Positions 31,679 to 43,102 of a stretch of 64,000 nucleotides of DNA are shown piece by piece. The DNA is taken from NCBI RefSeq assembly GCF_029852145.1, contig NC_079977.1, forward strand, positions 4,735,879 to 4,799,878. Reading direction: 5' to 3'. Below the pieces are notes generated by a model. The model did not search any database. It was not told the origin of the DNA and saw nothing but the letters and a program-made list of their open reading frames with translations. The stretch's first letter is position 1, and the number at the start of each line of letters is the position of its first letter. Source of the DNA: Microplitis mediator (taxonomy: Eukaryota > Arthropoda > Insecta > Hymenoptera > Braconidae). A program made the translations under genes and the position numbers.

Positions 31679-32958
31679 CCCTGGTGGTTTTGAATAATTC
31701 TGGAAATATCCTGGGAGTGGAAACACGGTGGATCCAGGGTAGTTACACGGTGGGTTTGTGCCATTTTATTACCGTGTAACCACCCTGATTCCACGGTGGT
31801 AAAATGAAAAAAACCCACCGTGTAACCACCGGGATTCCACCGTGTTTCCAGGGTGATTCCACACAGAATAAAAAATTAACTTGATTCAAGCGAAATATTC
31901 TTGAACCAAGGATACTAGTTTGAAAAATTCCATTTTTTTAGCTTCAAGAATTTATTTCTTGGCTCGAAAAGTTTCAGGATTCTTAAATCAAGAAAGTCCC
32001 ATCAGGTGGCGCCTCGATGGGAACAGCGTACTTGCTTGTTTTTTTCGGTCAGTTGTAGTTAGTTTTCAATTGTAAGTTCACAATTTGAACATCAAAACAT
32101 TAATCTCGCCGTTGATAATTATTTTTGTTTAATGTATATGCATATGAACAAATTTCGGTATCGTAATACTTAAAGTAGTAAATAATTACTGTGTTCAAAC
32201 TTTAAAGATTTTCACAGTAAATGTATTTAATTGTCAATGCTTATTTACTGGGGAACCTTAAATTTTCTATTATTGAAAATTTGGCCATTAAACAAAAATA
32301 TTATTTTAATTTTTAGTACAAATAAATATTTTTTTAAATAAAAATATGCATTAAACTTGCAAATCACAAATGAGTATGAGTAGCTATTGTAGTAATAAAC
32401 TGATTAATAATTTTAAAAAATATATTTGTATATTTCTGAATCGAGTAAAATAACATCCTGATTCAAAAAATGCGCCATACTCAAACTAAGTCGGTATCAT
32501 CCTGAGTCAATATTGTCGGCCTCAAACCAAGAGGGAAAAATTCTTGGGAGAAATAAATATGCATCTTCCCTGATAGCCAGAGTTTCTGATCAGAAAGTTG
32601 GTGTACCTGAGTTGCGATCAACTTGACGACAATCTACTGCCGCAACCTGTCAAGCTGAAAGTTGTCGACAAGTTGCTCGGAAAGTTTCCGTCAACTTATG
32701 GAAATGCCAACTTTTGCGGCCAGCTTTGGCTATCAGGGATTGTTTGAAAGCAAAAAATGCTTCTTTTAAGATTAAAATTGTTGAAAGAAAAATTTTCACT
32801 CTCCATTGAAGAGTAACGATTTATTTACTTAAGACTGAAATTTTTTTGAATTGAGAAGTTTAGATGTTTCGAAACAAGAATGATGTTTTGAAGAAAATAA
32901 TATACTTGAACCAAGTTAATTTTTTTTTTCTGTGCAGGGTGATTCAAAACCGCCAGGG
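31679..32958. mobile_element. CCCT...AGGG foldback element (CACGGTGG motif family)
   Basis: Ends CCCTGGTGGTTTTGAAT and ATTCAAAACCGCCAGGG. Flanking AC dinucleotides (31677-31678, 32959-32960) reconstitute TTTTTTACGATAGGCTCTCG as found uninterrupted at 16630 and 27310. The left part is dense in CCACGGTGG/CACGGTGGATTCC words in both orientations, the right part in TTCTTGAATCAAG words. Contains a nested small element (32568-32738). A right-end fragment of a second copy lies at 58826-59064. Confidence 0.7.
32568..32738. mobile_element. Small CCCTGATAGCC...GGCTATCAGGG element (GTCGACAAC motif family)
   Basis: 171 bp with CCCTGATAGCCAGAG at the left and GGCTATCAGGG at the right; the body is made of AAGTTGTCGACAAGTTG words. 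It contains the uninterrupted sequence TTTTGCGGCCAGCTTTGG, which is the empty counterpart of the BEL insertion site at 51784-51788. Its own target duplication is not clear. Confidence 0.55.
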
Positions 32959-33306
32959 ACGATAGGCTCTCGCTGATGGGACTACAGTTATACCATCGCT
33001 GATATCCTTGGTAACCATTTCAAACAAGATAGCTGATTTAGAATTTAGATATCATTTACATGTGTTTACAGTTTACATACTACTGTTTATACCTGGTACA
33101 ACTTTACTTCCAATACAACTGCGCCAATCCTTAACACGCCCGGCTGTTAATCGACAACAAAACCCGAATCCATTCGTTATCTAGGAATCTATGAAATATC
33201 AATATCCGTACTTATGAAATGTAGCTAACAAGTTCTTACCCATTGTAGCAACTTCTGTACCCTGTGAAAAATTGTTTTCGCACGCCGGTCTTATTGTGAA
33301 CCAGTT
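32959..33306. repeat. Dispersed repeat (ATAGGCTCTCGCTGATGGG module), copy 3
   Basis: Right part of the module also at 16616 and 27291, ending near CCCTGTGAAAAATTG. No gene. Confidence 0.55.
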
Positions 33307-33308
33307 AA

Positions 33309-33646
33309 CCCTGACAGCCAGAGTTTCTGATCAGAAAGTTGGTGTACATGAGTTACGACTAACTGGACGACAAGTTGTCGACAACTTTCAGCTTGTGTAA
33401 CTGTTGACTACAAGTTGGTAACAAACTGCTCAGAAACTTGACGACAATCTACTGCCGCAACCTGTCACCAAGTTTCTGAGCAACTTACAGTCAAGTTATC
33501 GGCAACAGTTACACGAGCTGAAAGTTGTCGACAAGTTTCTCGGAAAGTTGCCGCCAACTTATGGAAACGCCAACTTTTGCGGCCAACTTGGCGACAGGTT
33601 GCGGCAGTAGGTTGTCAATTAGTTGCGGCTAACTTGGCTATCAGGG
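33309..33646. mobile_element. CCCTGACAGCC...GGCTATCAGGG foldback element (GTCGACAAC motif family)
   Basis: 338 bp, flanked by AA on both sides (33307-33308, 33647-33648). Body: repeated direct and inverted AAGTTGTCGACAAC, GTTGCTCAGAAAC and GACAATCTACTGCCGCAAC words. It is the most complete member of this subfamily; fragments lie at 16600-16615, 27141-27290, 44965-45217 and 51669-51788. Confidence 0.6.
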
Positions 33647-33648
33647 AA

Positions 33649-34208
33649 GAAGCCGCCCATCGCTTCAGAACTTAAATAAATTCATATTTTTACGATCAAT
33701 CGATGAAAATATGTGGTTCTCCTGACTATTTAATTTTGGTATTTAATTTTAATGTTTGAACGTATATTACGTGCAATTTCTCGATAATAGATAATTGATT
33801 AGTGTTCAAAAACGATACTCTTATGTTTATTACTTAATAAAATATTTAAATACTAAATATTCAGTGTATGAGTAATTTATTTTTTAAAAAGTCGATTTTG
33901 GTCAAAAAATCGACTTACAGGGATGATCAATCGACTTTAAGAATCGAAATATTTCGAGTTGATTCTCGAAAATCGACTTTTCGCGAGCCTTTTCCATCCC
34001 TAATTTTAACCAGCGAGACTTGAATAAAATGGAGTGTAAAGGCAGAATATTTAAGCTCAATTTTCATAAATTTGTATGAGTCAAAATAGCGGATGTGAGA
34101 CAATTTGTAATTTTTAAATAAATGAATTTAATAATTGAAATAATGGAATTCTAAAGAAGGCTGATGCTGATTTTTGAATTGTCTGATGCGCGTTTGTAAA
34201 TTTTGTTC
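33649..34208. repeat. Dispersed repeat tail, AGTCGA block and array spacer start
   Basis: Matches 16870-17400: ATCAATCGATGAAAATATG, AGTCGA words (33885-33990), then GGAGTGTAAAGGCAGAATATT and GCGGATGTGAGACAATTTG of the array spacer up to GTTCTA. No gene. Confidence 0.55.
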
Positions 34209-34210
34209 TA

Positions 34211-34797
34211 CCCTGATTAAAAAAGTGAATTGAAAAGTATTGAAAATTATTTCAATTCTTTTCAATCCCTCGGCGGTTTTGGAAGGTATTGAATGGAATT
34301 GAAATTTCGATCGTTTGAATACTTTCCAATTCCAAAGTGGAATTCGAAAGTATTAAAAAGAATTCAATCTTTCATCATTTCAATACCTTCCAATATGGAA
34401 TTATTTTGGTATTGAGATGGATTCAGAAAGATTCAAAAATTTCAATTCATTTCAATTTTTTTTAAATCCCACACTTGATCCGAAATATCGAATTATTTAG
34501 GTACTGAGAAGGATGCGGAAAGATTCAAAAATTTCAATTCATTTCAATCTTTTTCAATCCCACACTTGATCCGAAATATCGGATTATTTAGGTATTGAGA
34601 AGGATTCAGAAAGATTAAAAATATCAATTCATTTGAATCTTTTTCAATTCCTCGGAAGTTCAGAAATTCTTTTATTATTTTGGGATTAAAAATTATTCAT
34701 TTTATGTCAAAATGAAAACCTTGGGGTATAGAAAGTATTCGAAAGGATTCATTTCTCATCTTTTTCAATACTTTTCAATTCACTTCTTTAATCAGTA
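34211..34797. mobile_element. CCCT...(AGGG) foldback element (TTTCAATTC motif family)
   Basis: Left end CCCTGATTAAAAAAGTGAATTG; right end CAATTCACTTCTTTAATCAG followed by TA instead of GG (two mutations). TA duplications (34209-34210, 34798-34799) restore the spacer GTTCTACTGAC seen in other units. Body: repeated ATTTCAATTCATTTCAATC words in both orientations. Confidence 0.65.
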
Positions 34798-34799
34798 TA

Positions 34800-35343
34800 C
34801 TGACATATTATTCGTTTATTTAAAAATTGAAAATTGACAATCGTAAGCTGCATTCACACTCATTATGTTTTTGGTCCCCTGGAAGAGAAAGTTACGTTCG
34901 GGTGTGTTGAATTTCTTAGGTGACGCTCGCGCAGCTTCCAACTGTAATAAAAATTTTTGAAATTTTATTTGAATTTTTTCCAAAGTTTTAAATTAAAAAT
35001 TAACAAAAAAAAAAAACTAAAAATATGCAGATGTTAAAAATTGGAAAAATTGTAAGTGCGATTTTTTAAATTTTTTTAAAATAATTGTTTGATTTTAAAA
35101 AATAAAAAAAAAAAAAAAAAAATTAGACGTCGACTAACTTCAGTATCATTTTTTCTTGTAACTGATTTATTCTAAACAAAAAACCGATAGTTGTTAATTG
35201 TCTACTATTTTCAAAATCACATTTTCGATTTAAAAATTAAATTATAAAATTAACAAAACAATTTAAATAAACGAGGCAAAAAAAAAGTAAAACTCATTAA
35301 AAGTAAATAATTAATCATTTATTATAACATACATATTTTATAA
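34800..35343. repeat. Array spacer, 3' half
   Basis: Standard spacer (AAGCTGCATTCACACTC, GTTACGTTCGGGTGTG) to the 3' flank of the split gene; poly(A) signal candidate on the minus strand near 35320. No gene. Confidence 0.55.
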
Positions 35344-35863
35344 TTAATTATCTTGTTGGAACGTGCGTAAAAAATGTCTTAAATCATTATTATGTAAACA
35401 TTTAAATACGTCATCGACAGCATCAGACAACAATTTAGACGCAACGGGAAAAAGATCATAAAAAACTTCAGTACTTTTTTCCAGTAAATTTTTCCTTGCT
35501 AATCCTTTCGAAAAGCGAAGTTTTATAACCGATCCATAAACCGGAAATCGATCTGAAATATCACTCGAAAATATGAACGTCTCATGATTTTTGTTTTTTG
35601 CACACGCAGCTAAAAAATTAGTATTTTTGCTCAAAATATTATGAAATGAAATACTCGAGTTCGGTATTTTTTCCATCATTGCTCTCGACATTTCTTGCTC
35701 ACATATTTTTTTATAATCATTAAACGGTTTGTGTTTAATAAGAGAAGACAAGAACATATTATTGTTATTAGACAGAGGTGCATTTTGACTTTTTAGTTTG
35801 ACAATCTGCTTAATAATGCGTTTTTTATTTTCCGAAGTAATGTTGGGAACACTGTTATTATAC
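35344..35863 (-). pseudogene. 3' part of ankyrin-PRANC gene split by a foldback insertion (group III)
   Basis: Open in frame from the insertion edge (Y-N-N-S-V-P-N-I-T-S-E-N-K-K-R) through the whole PRANC-like tail to F-Q-Q-D-N and TAA. It lacks a start codon of its own. The 5' part is at 40890-41742, and the two join at codon-level register when the 35864-40889 insert and one AC are removed. No lesion other than the insertion is visible. Confidence 0.8.
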
Positions 35864-38800
35864 CCCTCGCGGACTTGGAATCACTGTGAAATCACAGTGA
35901 AATCACAGTGAATTCACTTTCACCGTGAGTTTACGGTGTGTTTACGGTGAATTCATAGTGAATTCACAGTGATTTTGTGCCATTTTGTCATTGTGATTTA
36001 GTAGTGATTTCACTGTGATTTCACTGCGAGTTTACAGTGAATTAATGGTGATTTCACCATGATTTCACAATAAATTTATGGTGATTTCACCATGATTCTA
36101 CAGTAAATTAATGGTGAATTCACCATGATTTCACAGTAAACTATGGTGATTTCACCATGATTTTACAGTGATTTCACCATGATTTTACAGTGATTTCACT
36201 GTGATTGCACCATGATTTTATAGTGATTTCACTGTGATTTTACTGCGAGTTTACAGTGAATTCATGGTGATTTCACCATGATTTCACAATAAATTTATGG
36301 TGATTTCACCATGATTCCACCGTAAATTTGTGGTGATTTCACCATGATTCCACCATAAATTTGTGTCCACAGTAAATTTATGGTGGTTTGACTATAGTTT
36401 TATGGTGATTTTAAATTATCAGAAAAAAAGTTGTTCAAGCATTCTTCGAAGTTTGAAAAAGTCTTATAAACTCGGAATAACTTTTAATTTGACGTATGAA
36501 GTCAGAGTTATTCCAAGATTTCAGACTCTTTCAGAAGAGTTATTCTGAGTTAATAGAACTCTCAGTAGAAAATTTGTGCAGCTGTCAAAAGAGTCATTTA
36601 GAGTTTTTTAGAAAAATAATTGATTTCCTTAACACGTATTTTTTTTTGTACTTTGACAAAAATAGTTCAAAAAACATTAATGTCATAGTGTAATACAAGA
36701 TACCCCTGTATTACTATCAAAAATGGATTATTATCTCTCTGCTAACATTCAGCGAGTAACGCATTCCATGAATGCTTCAAGATCAGAATTTATAACTTCT
36801 GAAGTAAGTATCTTACCAGGGACACTACAAAAGGTGGGCGCGATCTAGTGGTGAGCACTGAACTACTTCCGCTGGTGCTGCCTAGCATCATAACTTTTTA
36901 AATCAATAATCATTAGGATTAAATATATATTCATTAATCTCGAACAAATTTATATATATATATATATATATTTATTCTAAATGGATATATTTTTTTGTGT
37001 CTAAGTAATATTTATTAGAGTTGATATAATAATATATTGCTTTAATATTTGGGGTTGTTGGCATTGTAAAATAATTTATTTGTCTATTAAATAAATATTT
37101 TCTTAACTTAACCAAATGATTTTATTATCTTAGAGAGAGAATTATTAATGTCAACCAAATAGAGTCTATTAAATCATTTATTAAAAATTGAGAAAATAGA
37201 TCATGTTAACGTAATAAAATTTAGTTGTCCCAAATCAATTTTAGTTTAATAGAATTTAACAAAACCAATTTAATTGCCGAAGAGGAATTTTTTTCGTGTA
37301 TTAAAACTTCCTGTAGAAAATTTGTACAGCTGTGAAAAGTGTTATTTGGAGTTTTTTATATTTATTAAAATTTTTGGCGGATTACGTTGCCGTGTGCAAA
37401 ATAATTTGTTGCTAGAAACTTAAGTGTCAAGAGACGAATTTATAATGCCGACGATAATTGATACTTCAATTACTTGTTACGGCTGGTAATTATTTATGTT
37501 CCGTCGAGAACGGAAGTCCTAAAATGAATTGTCATCGTAATAATATTCAAAATTTAAATATTCAAATCAGTCTCCATCTAGCGGTGCTAAACTCTATCTC
37601 GTCGCCAACTCGGATCGCACCGCGAACGCGCGCGCTAAACCTAGCGTCGGTTTCTCGGTGCATCTTCGTTGCACTCACGCCTTCAGTATATCTCTGTCGT
37701 TTGGGTGTCTGAATTTTTCCGTTCCGTCGAAACGACGACCCGGCGTTACCGCGTCTTTTCGTCAGTTGACCACAAGTCTTCACGCTGTCCACACTTACTG
37801 TGAACGTTCTTTTCGCTACATTGCCAAGCCAATATTAAAATTAATAATAATTATTAATTATTTGATTATCAATTACGATTTCGTGCCATCGTGCCAAGAT
37901 AAGTATTAATTAATACGGTTTAATCAGTTTTGCTAATTATTTCGTTGAGTTTCACTAATATTTCGGGAATTGCATAAAGACCGGGTGTTTTATTACGTCG
38001 TAGTAGAAACAAGCCGGGACTTGTTGCGCGTGGGTCTCACCCATCAAACATCGAATATTTATTTGTGTTACTATTAATTATTCGGTAAGATTGAATTCGT
38101 TATTTAATATTAATATTCATATTAATATTAAATAATAATCGACTCAAATAATATCGAATAGTTAATAACTATTATCTCACATTAAATTCCGTCAATTCAT
38201 CGATCTGTTCGGGTACAGTTTAATTACCCTGCAATAATTACACATTAATAATTATCATATATACGTGATAATCATATAACAAATAAAACCAAAAATTGAA
38301 TTTGTTCGCGCTTTAATTATCATCAACGCATTTGGCCGTTGTCATACAATACCATATACAACTTCATTCGTACCATAGCCGCGTGCTAACCACAGCCATC
38401 AATCCAATTGATGAGAATTTAATTAACCACAGCCATCAATCCAATTGATGAGAATTTAATTAACCACAGCCATCAATCCAATTGATGAGAATTTAATTAA
38501 CCACAGCCATCAATCCAATTGATGAGAATTTAATTAACTGCAGTTAAATAACAATCTGTTACAAATCATAAGAACAATTATAATAATAATTTAGCGTCAT
38601 AATATTGTCATTGGAATATTATCCCACTACAATTTTGACTTCTCAATTCGTACCGCCGATCTGATCAATCGGTAACATCGTCGCGACGCATCTCATAACA
38701 CAAACATTTAACGACGCAATCGTTATCGACTGAAAGCTTTCACTCATTCGCTCGCATTAGTACCAAGTACTATTTTACTGTCCCACAGTGGACCCTTTAA

Positions 38801-39875
38801 CATCGCACTAGTACCAAGTACTATTTAACTGTCCCACAGTGGACTCTTACCATCGCATTAGTACCAAGTACTATTTAACTGTCCCACAGTAGACTCTCTA
38901 TCATCCCAGTACACATTGACATATACACATACACACACATCTCTACATTTCATTTTGTATCAATTGTTCAACGAGTTACCCTCATTCTCATTATCTTAAC
39001 ATTCTCAATCTTTCATTGTACTTCTTCAAAGGGTTTTATGCCGTAGCGCTTTCCCTATTTTTTGGGTCAAAATATATTCTTCGATTTTGATACACCCAAA
39101 CCACGAGTTTTATTAAACGATACCTTTCACATCCTACCTATCATTATAATAAATTAATCAAATTCCAATTACTAATTTTAATTAATTTACAGTTAAATTT
39201 AGATTTAAATATATAATAAAAATAAAAAGAAAGGGAACATTTTCCCACAAACAATTTATACATATATTAAAATATAAATATAATTGTGGCTTAAACATGT
39301 TAGATAATGAATCATCTGAGTGGAATCTAAAGATGTAATTAAAAACATTTTTTTTTATCAAATTTATAAAATTTTTTTGATAATTCCACTCATGTGTTTA
39401 AACACTCATACTATTTTGAAATTTTTTTAAATTTTAAAATCATAAATAATTAACACTTAAAAAAAAATAACATGAATATTTTTTTTACATTTTAATAAAT
39501 ATAAAAAACTCCAAATAACACTTTTCACAGCTGCACAAATTTTCTATAGGAAGTTTTAATACACGAAAAAAATTCCTCTTCGGCAATTAAATTGGTTTTG
39601 TTAAATTCTATTAAACGAAATTTGATTTAGGACAACTAAATTTTATTACGTTGACATGATCTATTTTCTCATTTTTAATAAATGATTTAATAGACTATTT
39701 GGTTGACATTAATAAGTCTCTCTCTAAGATAATAAAATCATTTGGTTAAGTTAAGAAAATATTTATTTAATAGACAACTAAATTATTTTACAGTGCCAAC
39801 AACCCCAAATATTAAAATTATATCAACTCTAATAAATATTACTTAGACACAAAAAAATATATCCATTTAGAATAA

Positions 39876-39950
<75 letters not shown>

Positions 39951-40889
39951 CGAGATTAATGAATATATATTTAATCCTAATGATTATTGATTTGAAAAGT
40001 TATGATGCTAGGCAGCAGCAGCGGAAGTAGTTCAGTGCTCACCACTAGATCGCGCCCACCTTTTGTAGTGTCCCTGGTAAGATACTTATTTTAGAAGTTA
40101 TAAATTCTGATCTTGAAGCATTCATGGAATGCGTTACTCGCTGAATGTTAGCAGAGAGGTGATAATCCATTTTTGATAGTAATACAGGGGTATCTTGTAT
40201 TACACTATGACATTAATGTTTTCTTGAACAATTTTTGTCAAAGTACAAAAAAAAATACGTGTTAAGGAAATCAATTATTTTTCTAAAAAACTCTAAATGA
40301 CTCTTTTAACAGCTGCACAAATTTTCTACTGAGAGTTCTATCAACTCAGAATAACTCTTCTGAAAGAGTCCGAAATCTTGGAATTTCACGCAGTGACTGC
40401 AGATATCTCGTTATTATTATTATTATTATTAATATTAATATTAATATTGTTATTCTTATTTTTATTAATATTTCCAGTTTTAAAGTTTACGAATAAAATA
40501 GTCAGAAATTCACAGGAAATCCACTGCATATTCACTGTGAATCCACAGAAAATTCACTGCCAATTTACTGTATATTTACTGTGACTTTACCAAAAATTCA
40601 TGGTCAATTCGCTGTATATTCACTGTGAATTTACTGTACGTTCACTGGAAATTCACTGTGAATTTCCTGTAAGGTCACTGTAAATCCACTGTGAATTCAC
40701 TGTGAATTGGCTGCGGTACCACACTAAACTCACAGCAAGACCACTGTGAGATAACCATAAGACTACAGTGACCGAATGGCACAAAATCACAGTGATTTCA
40801 CCGTAATTTCACCATGGTTTCACGATGTTTTTACTATAATCTCACTGGGATTTCACCATGATTTTACAGTGATTCCAAGTCCGCGAGGG
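35864..40889. mobile_element. Large CCCT...AGGG foldback element inside an ankyrin gene (TTTCACCATG motif family)
   Basis: Ends CCCTCGCGGACTTGGAATC and its exact complement, with an AC duplication (35862-35863, 40890-40891). The inverted arms are about 1.4-1.5 kb (35864 to about 37373; about 39480 to 40889). Outer arm parts are arrays of TTTCACCATGATTTCACAGTGAA-type words. Inner parts are ordinary sequence, near-identical between arms, including the GCTAGGCAGCAGCAGCGG module. A BEL solo LTR (37497-39253) sits in the loop; without it the element is about 3.26 kb. No transposase ORF. Confidence 0.75.
37497..39253 (+). mobile_element. BEL/Pao solo LTR (plus-strand copy)
   Basis: 1757 bp, TGTTCCGTCGAGAACGG to GAACATTTTCCCACAAACA, flanked by ATTTA (37492-37496, 39254-39258). 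Near-identical, in reverse orientation, to the two LTRs of the element at 51789-58820, whose coding strand is minus. It therefore reads as the reverse complement of those LTRs as printed. Contains four tandem units of about 36 bp (CCACAGCCATCAATCCAATT...) near 38392-38538 and three of about 65 bp (ATTAGTACCAAGTACTATTT...) near 38755-38905. The open frames inside are incidental. Confidence 0.85.
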
Positions 40890-41742
40890 ACAGGTAATCA
40901 TATCGAACATTACTTGAGAAACATCTACGGTAATCAAGATCATTTATGTCTGCATCATTATCTAGGAGAATAGCCAATTTACTACTCTTTGTAATGCCAT
41001 GTATATGCACTTCATCAATATCAGACCTATAAGTGACGTCACGCGAATGCTTTAGAACCATAGAAAATGAAGTATTTCCATATTTATTTTTAGCATTAAT
41101 ATCTGCTCCATAATCTAATAATAATTGCAAAATATCATCGTTGCGGGCCTTTACTGCGTGATGGATTGGAGCGAATCCATTGTCATCATATTCATCGACA
41201 TCCGCACCAGTTTCTAATAATAATGAGACCATTTCCAAGTTGTTTTTCTTGACAGCCCTACGCAGTAATGACTGATCATATTCTTTTCCAAAATTCTTGT
41301 GCTCAACGATAAGTCTTGCGATTTCAGTATTGTTGTGCTCAACTGCTAACTTAATAAGTGATTTATTATAATGAATACTGTCATTACTTATTTCAGCCCC
41401 GTGTTCCAGAAGCATTTTGAAAATTATCGTGTTGTTGTTCATGGTTGCTATCTGAAGAAGTGACAGAACATTACCATTGCTGTAAACTTTTGCTTTTTTC
41501 CGCAATAAATATGCCACCATTTCTACCTGATCTTCTTTAACGGCAACCTTAAGTAGTTGATGTCCATCATCCAACAATGGATATAATGATAAACCAAATT
41601 TGTCTGCTACGTCTCTTAATTTTTGCATATTTCCTTTTTTTATTGAATCTTCCATGTCGAAATATTTTTTTATTGGCTCTTCCATGTTGAAATATTTTAT
41701 TATTGAATCTTCCATGTCGAAATATTTTTGCTTGCCGTTCAT
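40890..41742 (-). pseudogene. 5' part of the split ankyrin-PRANC gene (group III)
   Basis: ATG at 41742, ankyrin repeats intact, open to the insertion edge, then eight foreign codons (S-L-A-D-L-E-S-L) read from the foldback terminus before a stop at 40864. The N-terminus carries a threefold duplication of K-Y-F-D-M-E-D-S-I-type units (residues about 5-35), found in no other copy. If transcribed it could yield a tail-less ankyrin protein of about 290 residues. Hinge text (F-S-S-N-V-R-Y) marks group III. Confidence 0.8.
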
Positions 41743-42254
41743 GATTAATTTATTTATATTTAACTGCCCGACGCTTAATTATTTACTATTGAAAACTCCG
41801 TGTAACTTACGAGCGCAATTATTTTCAACTAACCTACAAGTACTTGTAATTTTAACCAGCGTGACTTTGTAATGGGTGTGCTTTTTATATTGGTTTAGAT
41901 TGTGGTCCCAATATAATAAGTGTCCCACACATATGCAAAACTTGAGGGGTTCTGCAAGCCTGTCTGACTGTCTCAGTATCTCCAGGTGAGGGTAAACCCC
42001 GACTGGACCACGTAGTGAAAAATAAAATTTAAGAGAGAGAAAATTTGCTGAATTTGCTTTCGAAAATTGCCGAGCCTCGTACCCCTCACTCGCAGGTTGG
42101 CCAACGTCTACAAAACAAAACTGCCCCAAAACTCGACAGCAGTGACCTCAGCGACAAGTAGATTGTTCGGTTATCGGCCGTTGTTGTAGGAGGAGGTCGC
42201 TCTCGCTTTGGTGCGAGTCGAATTTGAATTTAAATTTAAGAGATATAAATTTCA
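41743..42254. other. 5' block then unrecognised, GC-richer segment
   Basis: The conserved 5' block runs to about 41870. From 41875 to 42254 the sequence is unique in the window and less AT-rich (GGTGAGGGTAAACCCCGACTG, GAGGAGGTCGCTCTCGC). I could not match it to a known RNA or protein family. Confidence 0.45.
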
Positions 42255-42269
42255 CCCCGTTACAACTGA

Positions 42270-42656
42270 TAATCAAGTTGTAGAAACTAATTTGCTAGTG
42301 GAATTTTATTGTTCTTTTTTATAGAAAAAAATCCGTAAATTACGAAAATAATAATAAAAAGCTTAACTCTTCCGCGTTTTTTAAATAAATAATAGAATTA
42401 CACTAGGGTCGCTGAGACACCGTGTATTTTCATCAAATAACTTATATATATTACTGTAAAGACCTATTAAAATTGGTATTGTATTAAAGGGCGAAAAAAT
42501 TCCTAATTAGAACCCACACAAATAAACCCTTTACAGTTTATTCCATTCGCGACAAAATTTAATGAGAAAAAAAAATGATTTGTTTACGTTTAATCACGTG
42601 GTCGGTAATAAAGCAAGAGTAACTGAGATTGGTGGCGGGCGCGAGCCCGGGCACAG
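42270..42656. repeat. Spacer module B, left arm of a 3.3 kb inverted structure
   Basis: Module B from GTTGTAGAAACTAATTTGC to GCGAGCCCGGGCACAG. An inverted copy sits at 45218-45555, with an LTR-like element and a GTCGACAAC-type fragment between them. Confidence 0.6.
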
Positions 42657-42660
42657 TCCC

Positions 42661-43038
42661 TGTTATGTCCTGGGAGGTTACTAGGATCGGAGCTGACGCC
42701 ACCTCCTGGACAGTGGGCAGTTCGTTGTCACGCGGGACCAATTTTGAATTTGAAAACAGTGATAAATTAATTTTTGACTATGATGATGATGATTATTATT
42801 ACTATTATTATTTAATGAAATTATGAAGTTATGGATAAGGATAGATGTAATTGAAGAAATAACTGTTATCTGAAGACTGAGTTTTATTATTAAGTTTAGA
42901 TAAGATTCGATCAGTAATTACAGTTGTGCTCGTCAATAGTTCTCGGAGAGAAGTGAAGTTACATCAGACGGCAGAGAGATCTCTGACCTCCACTCTCCAA
43001 CTTCTACCCACTACTCTCATGTTCACACTCATACTCAT

Positions 43039-43102
<64 letters not shown>

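Noticed and set aside
41779..42129. 116-codon minus-strand ORF upstream of the split gene
   Set aside because: It overlaps the conserved 5' block at its 3' end and has no recognised motif; left as unrecognised sequence.
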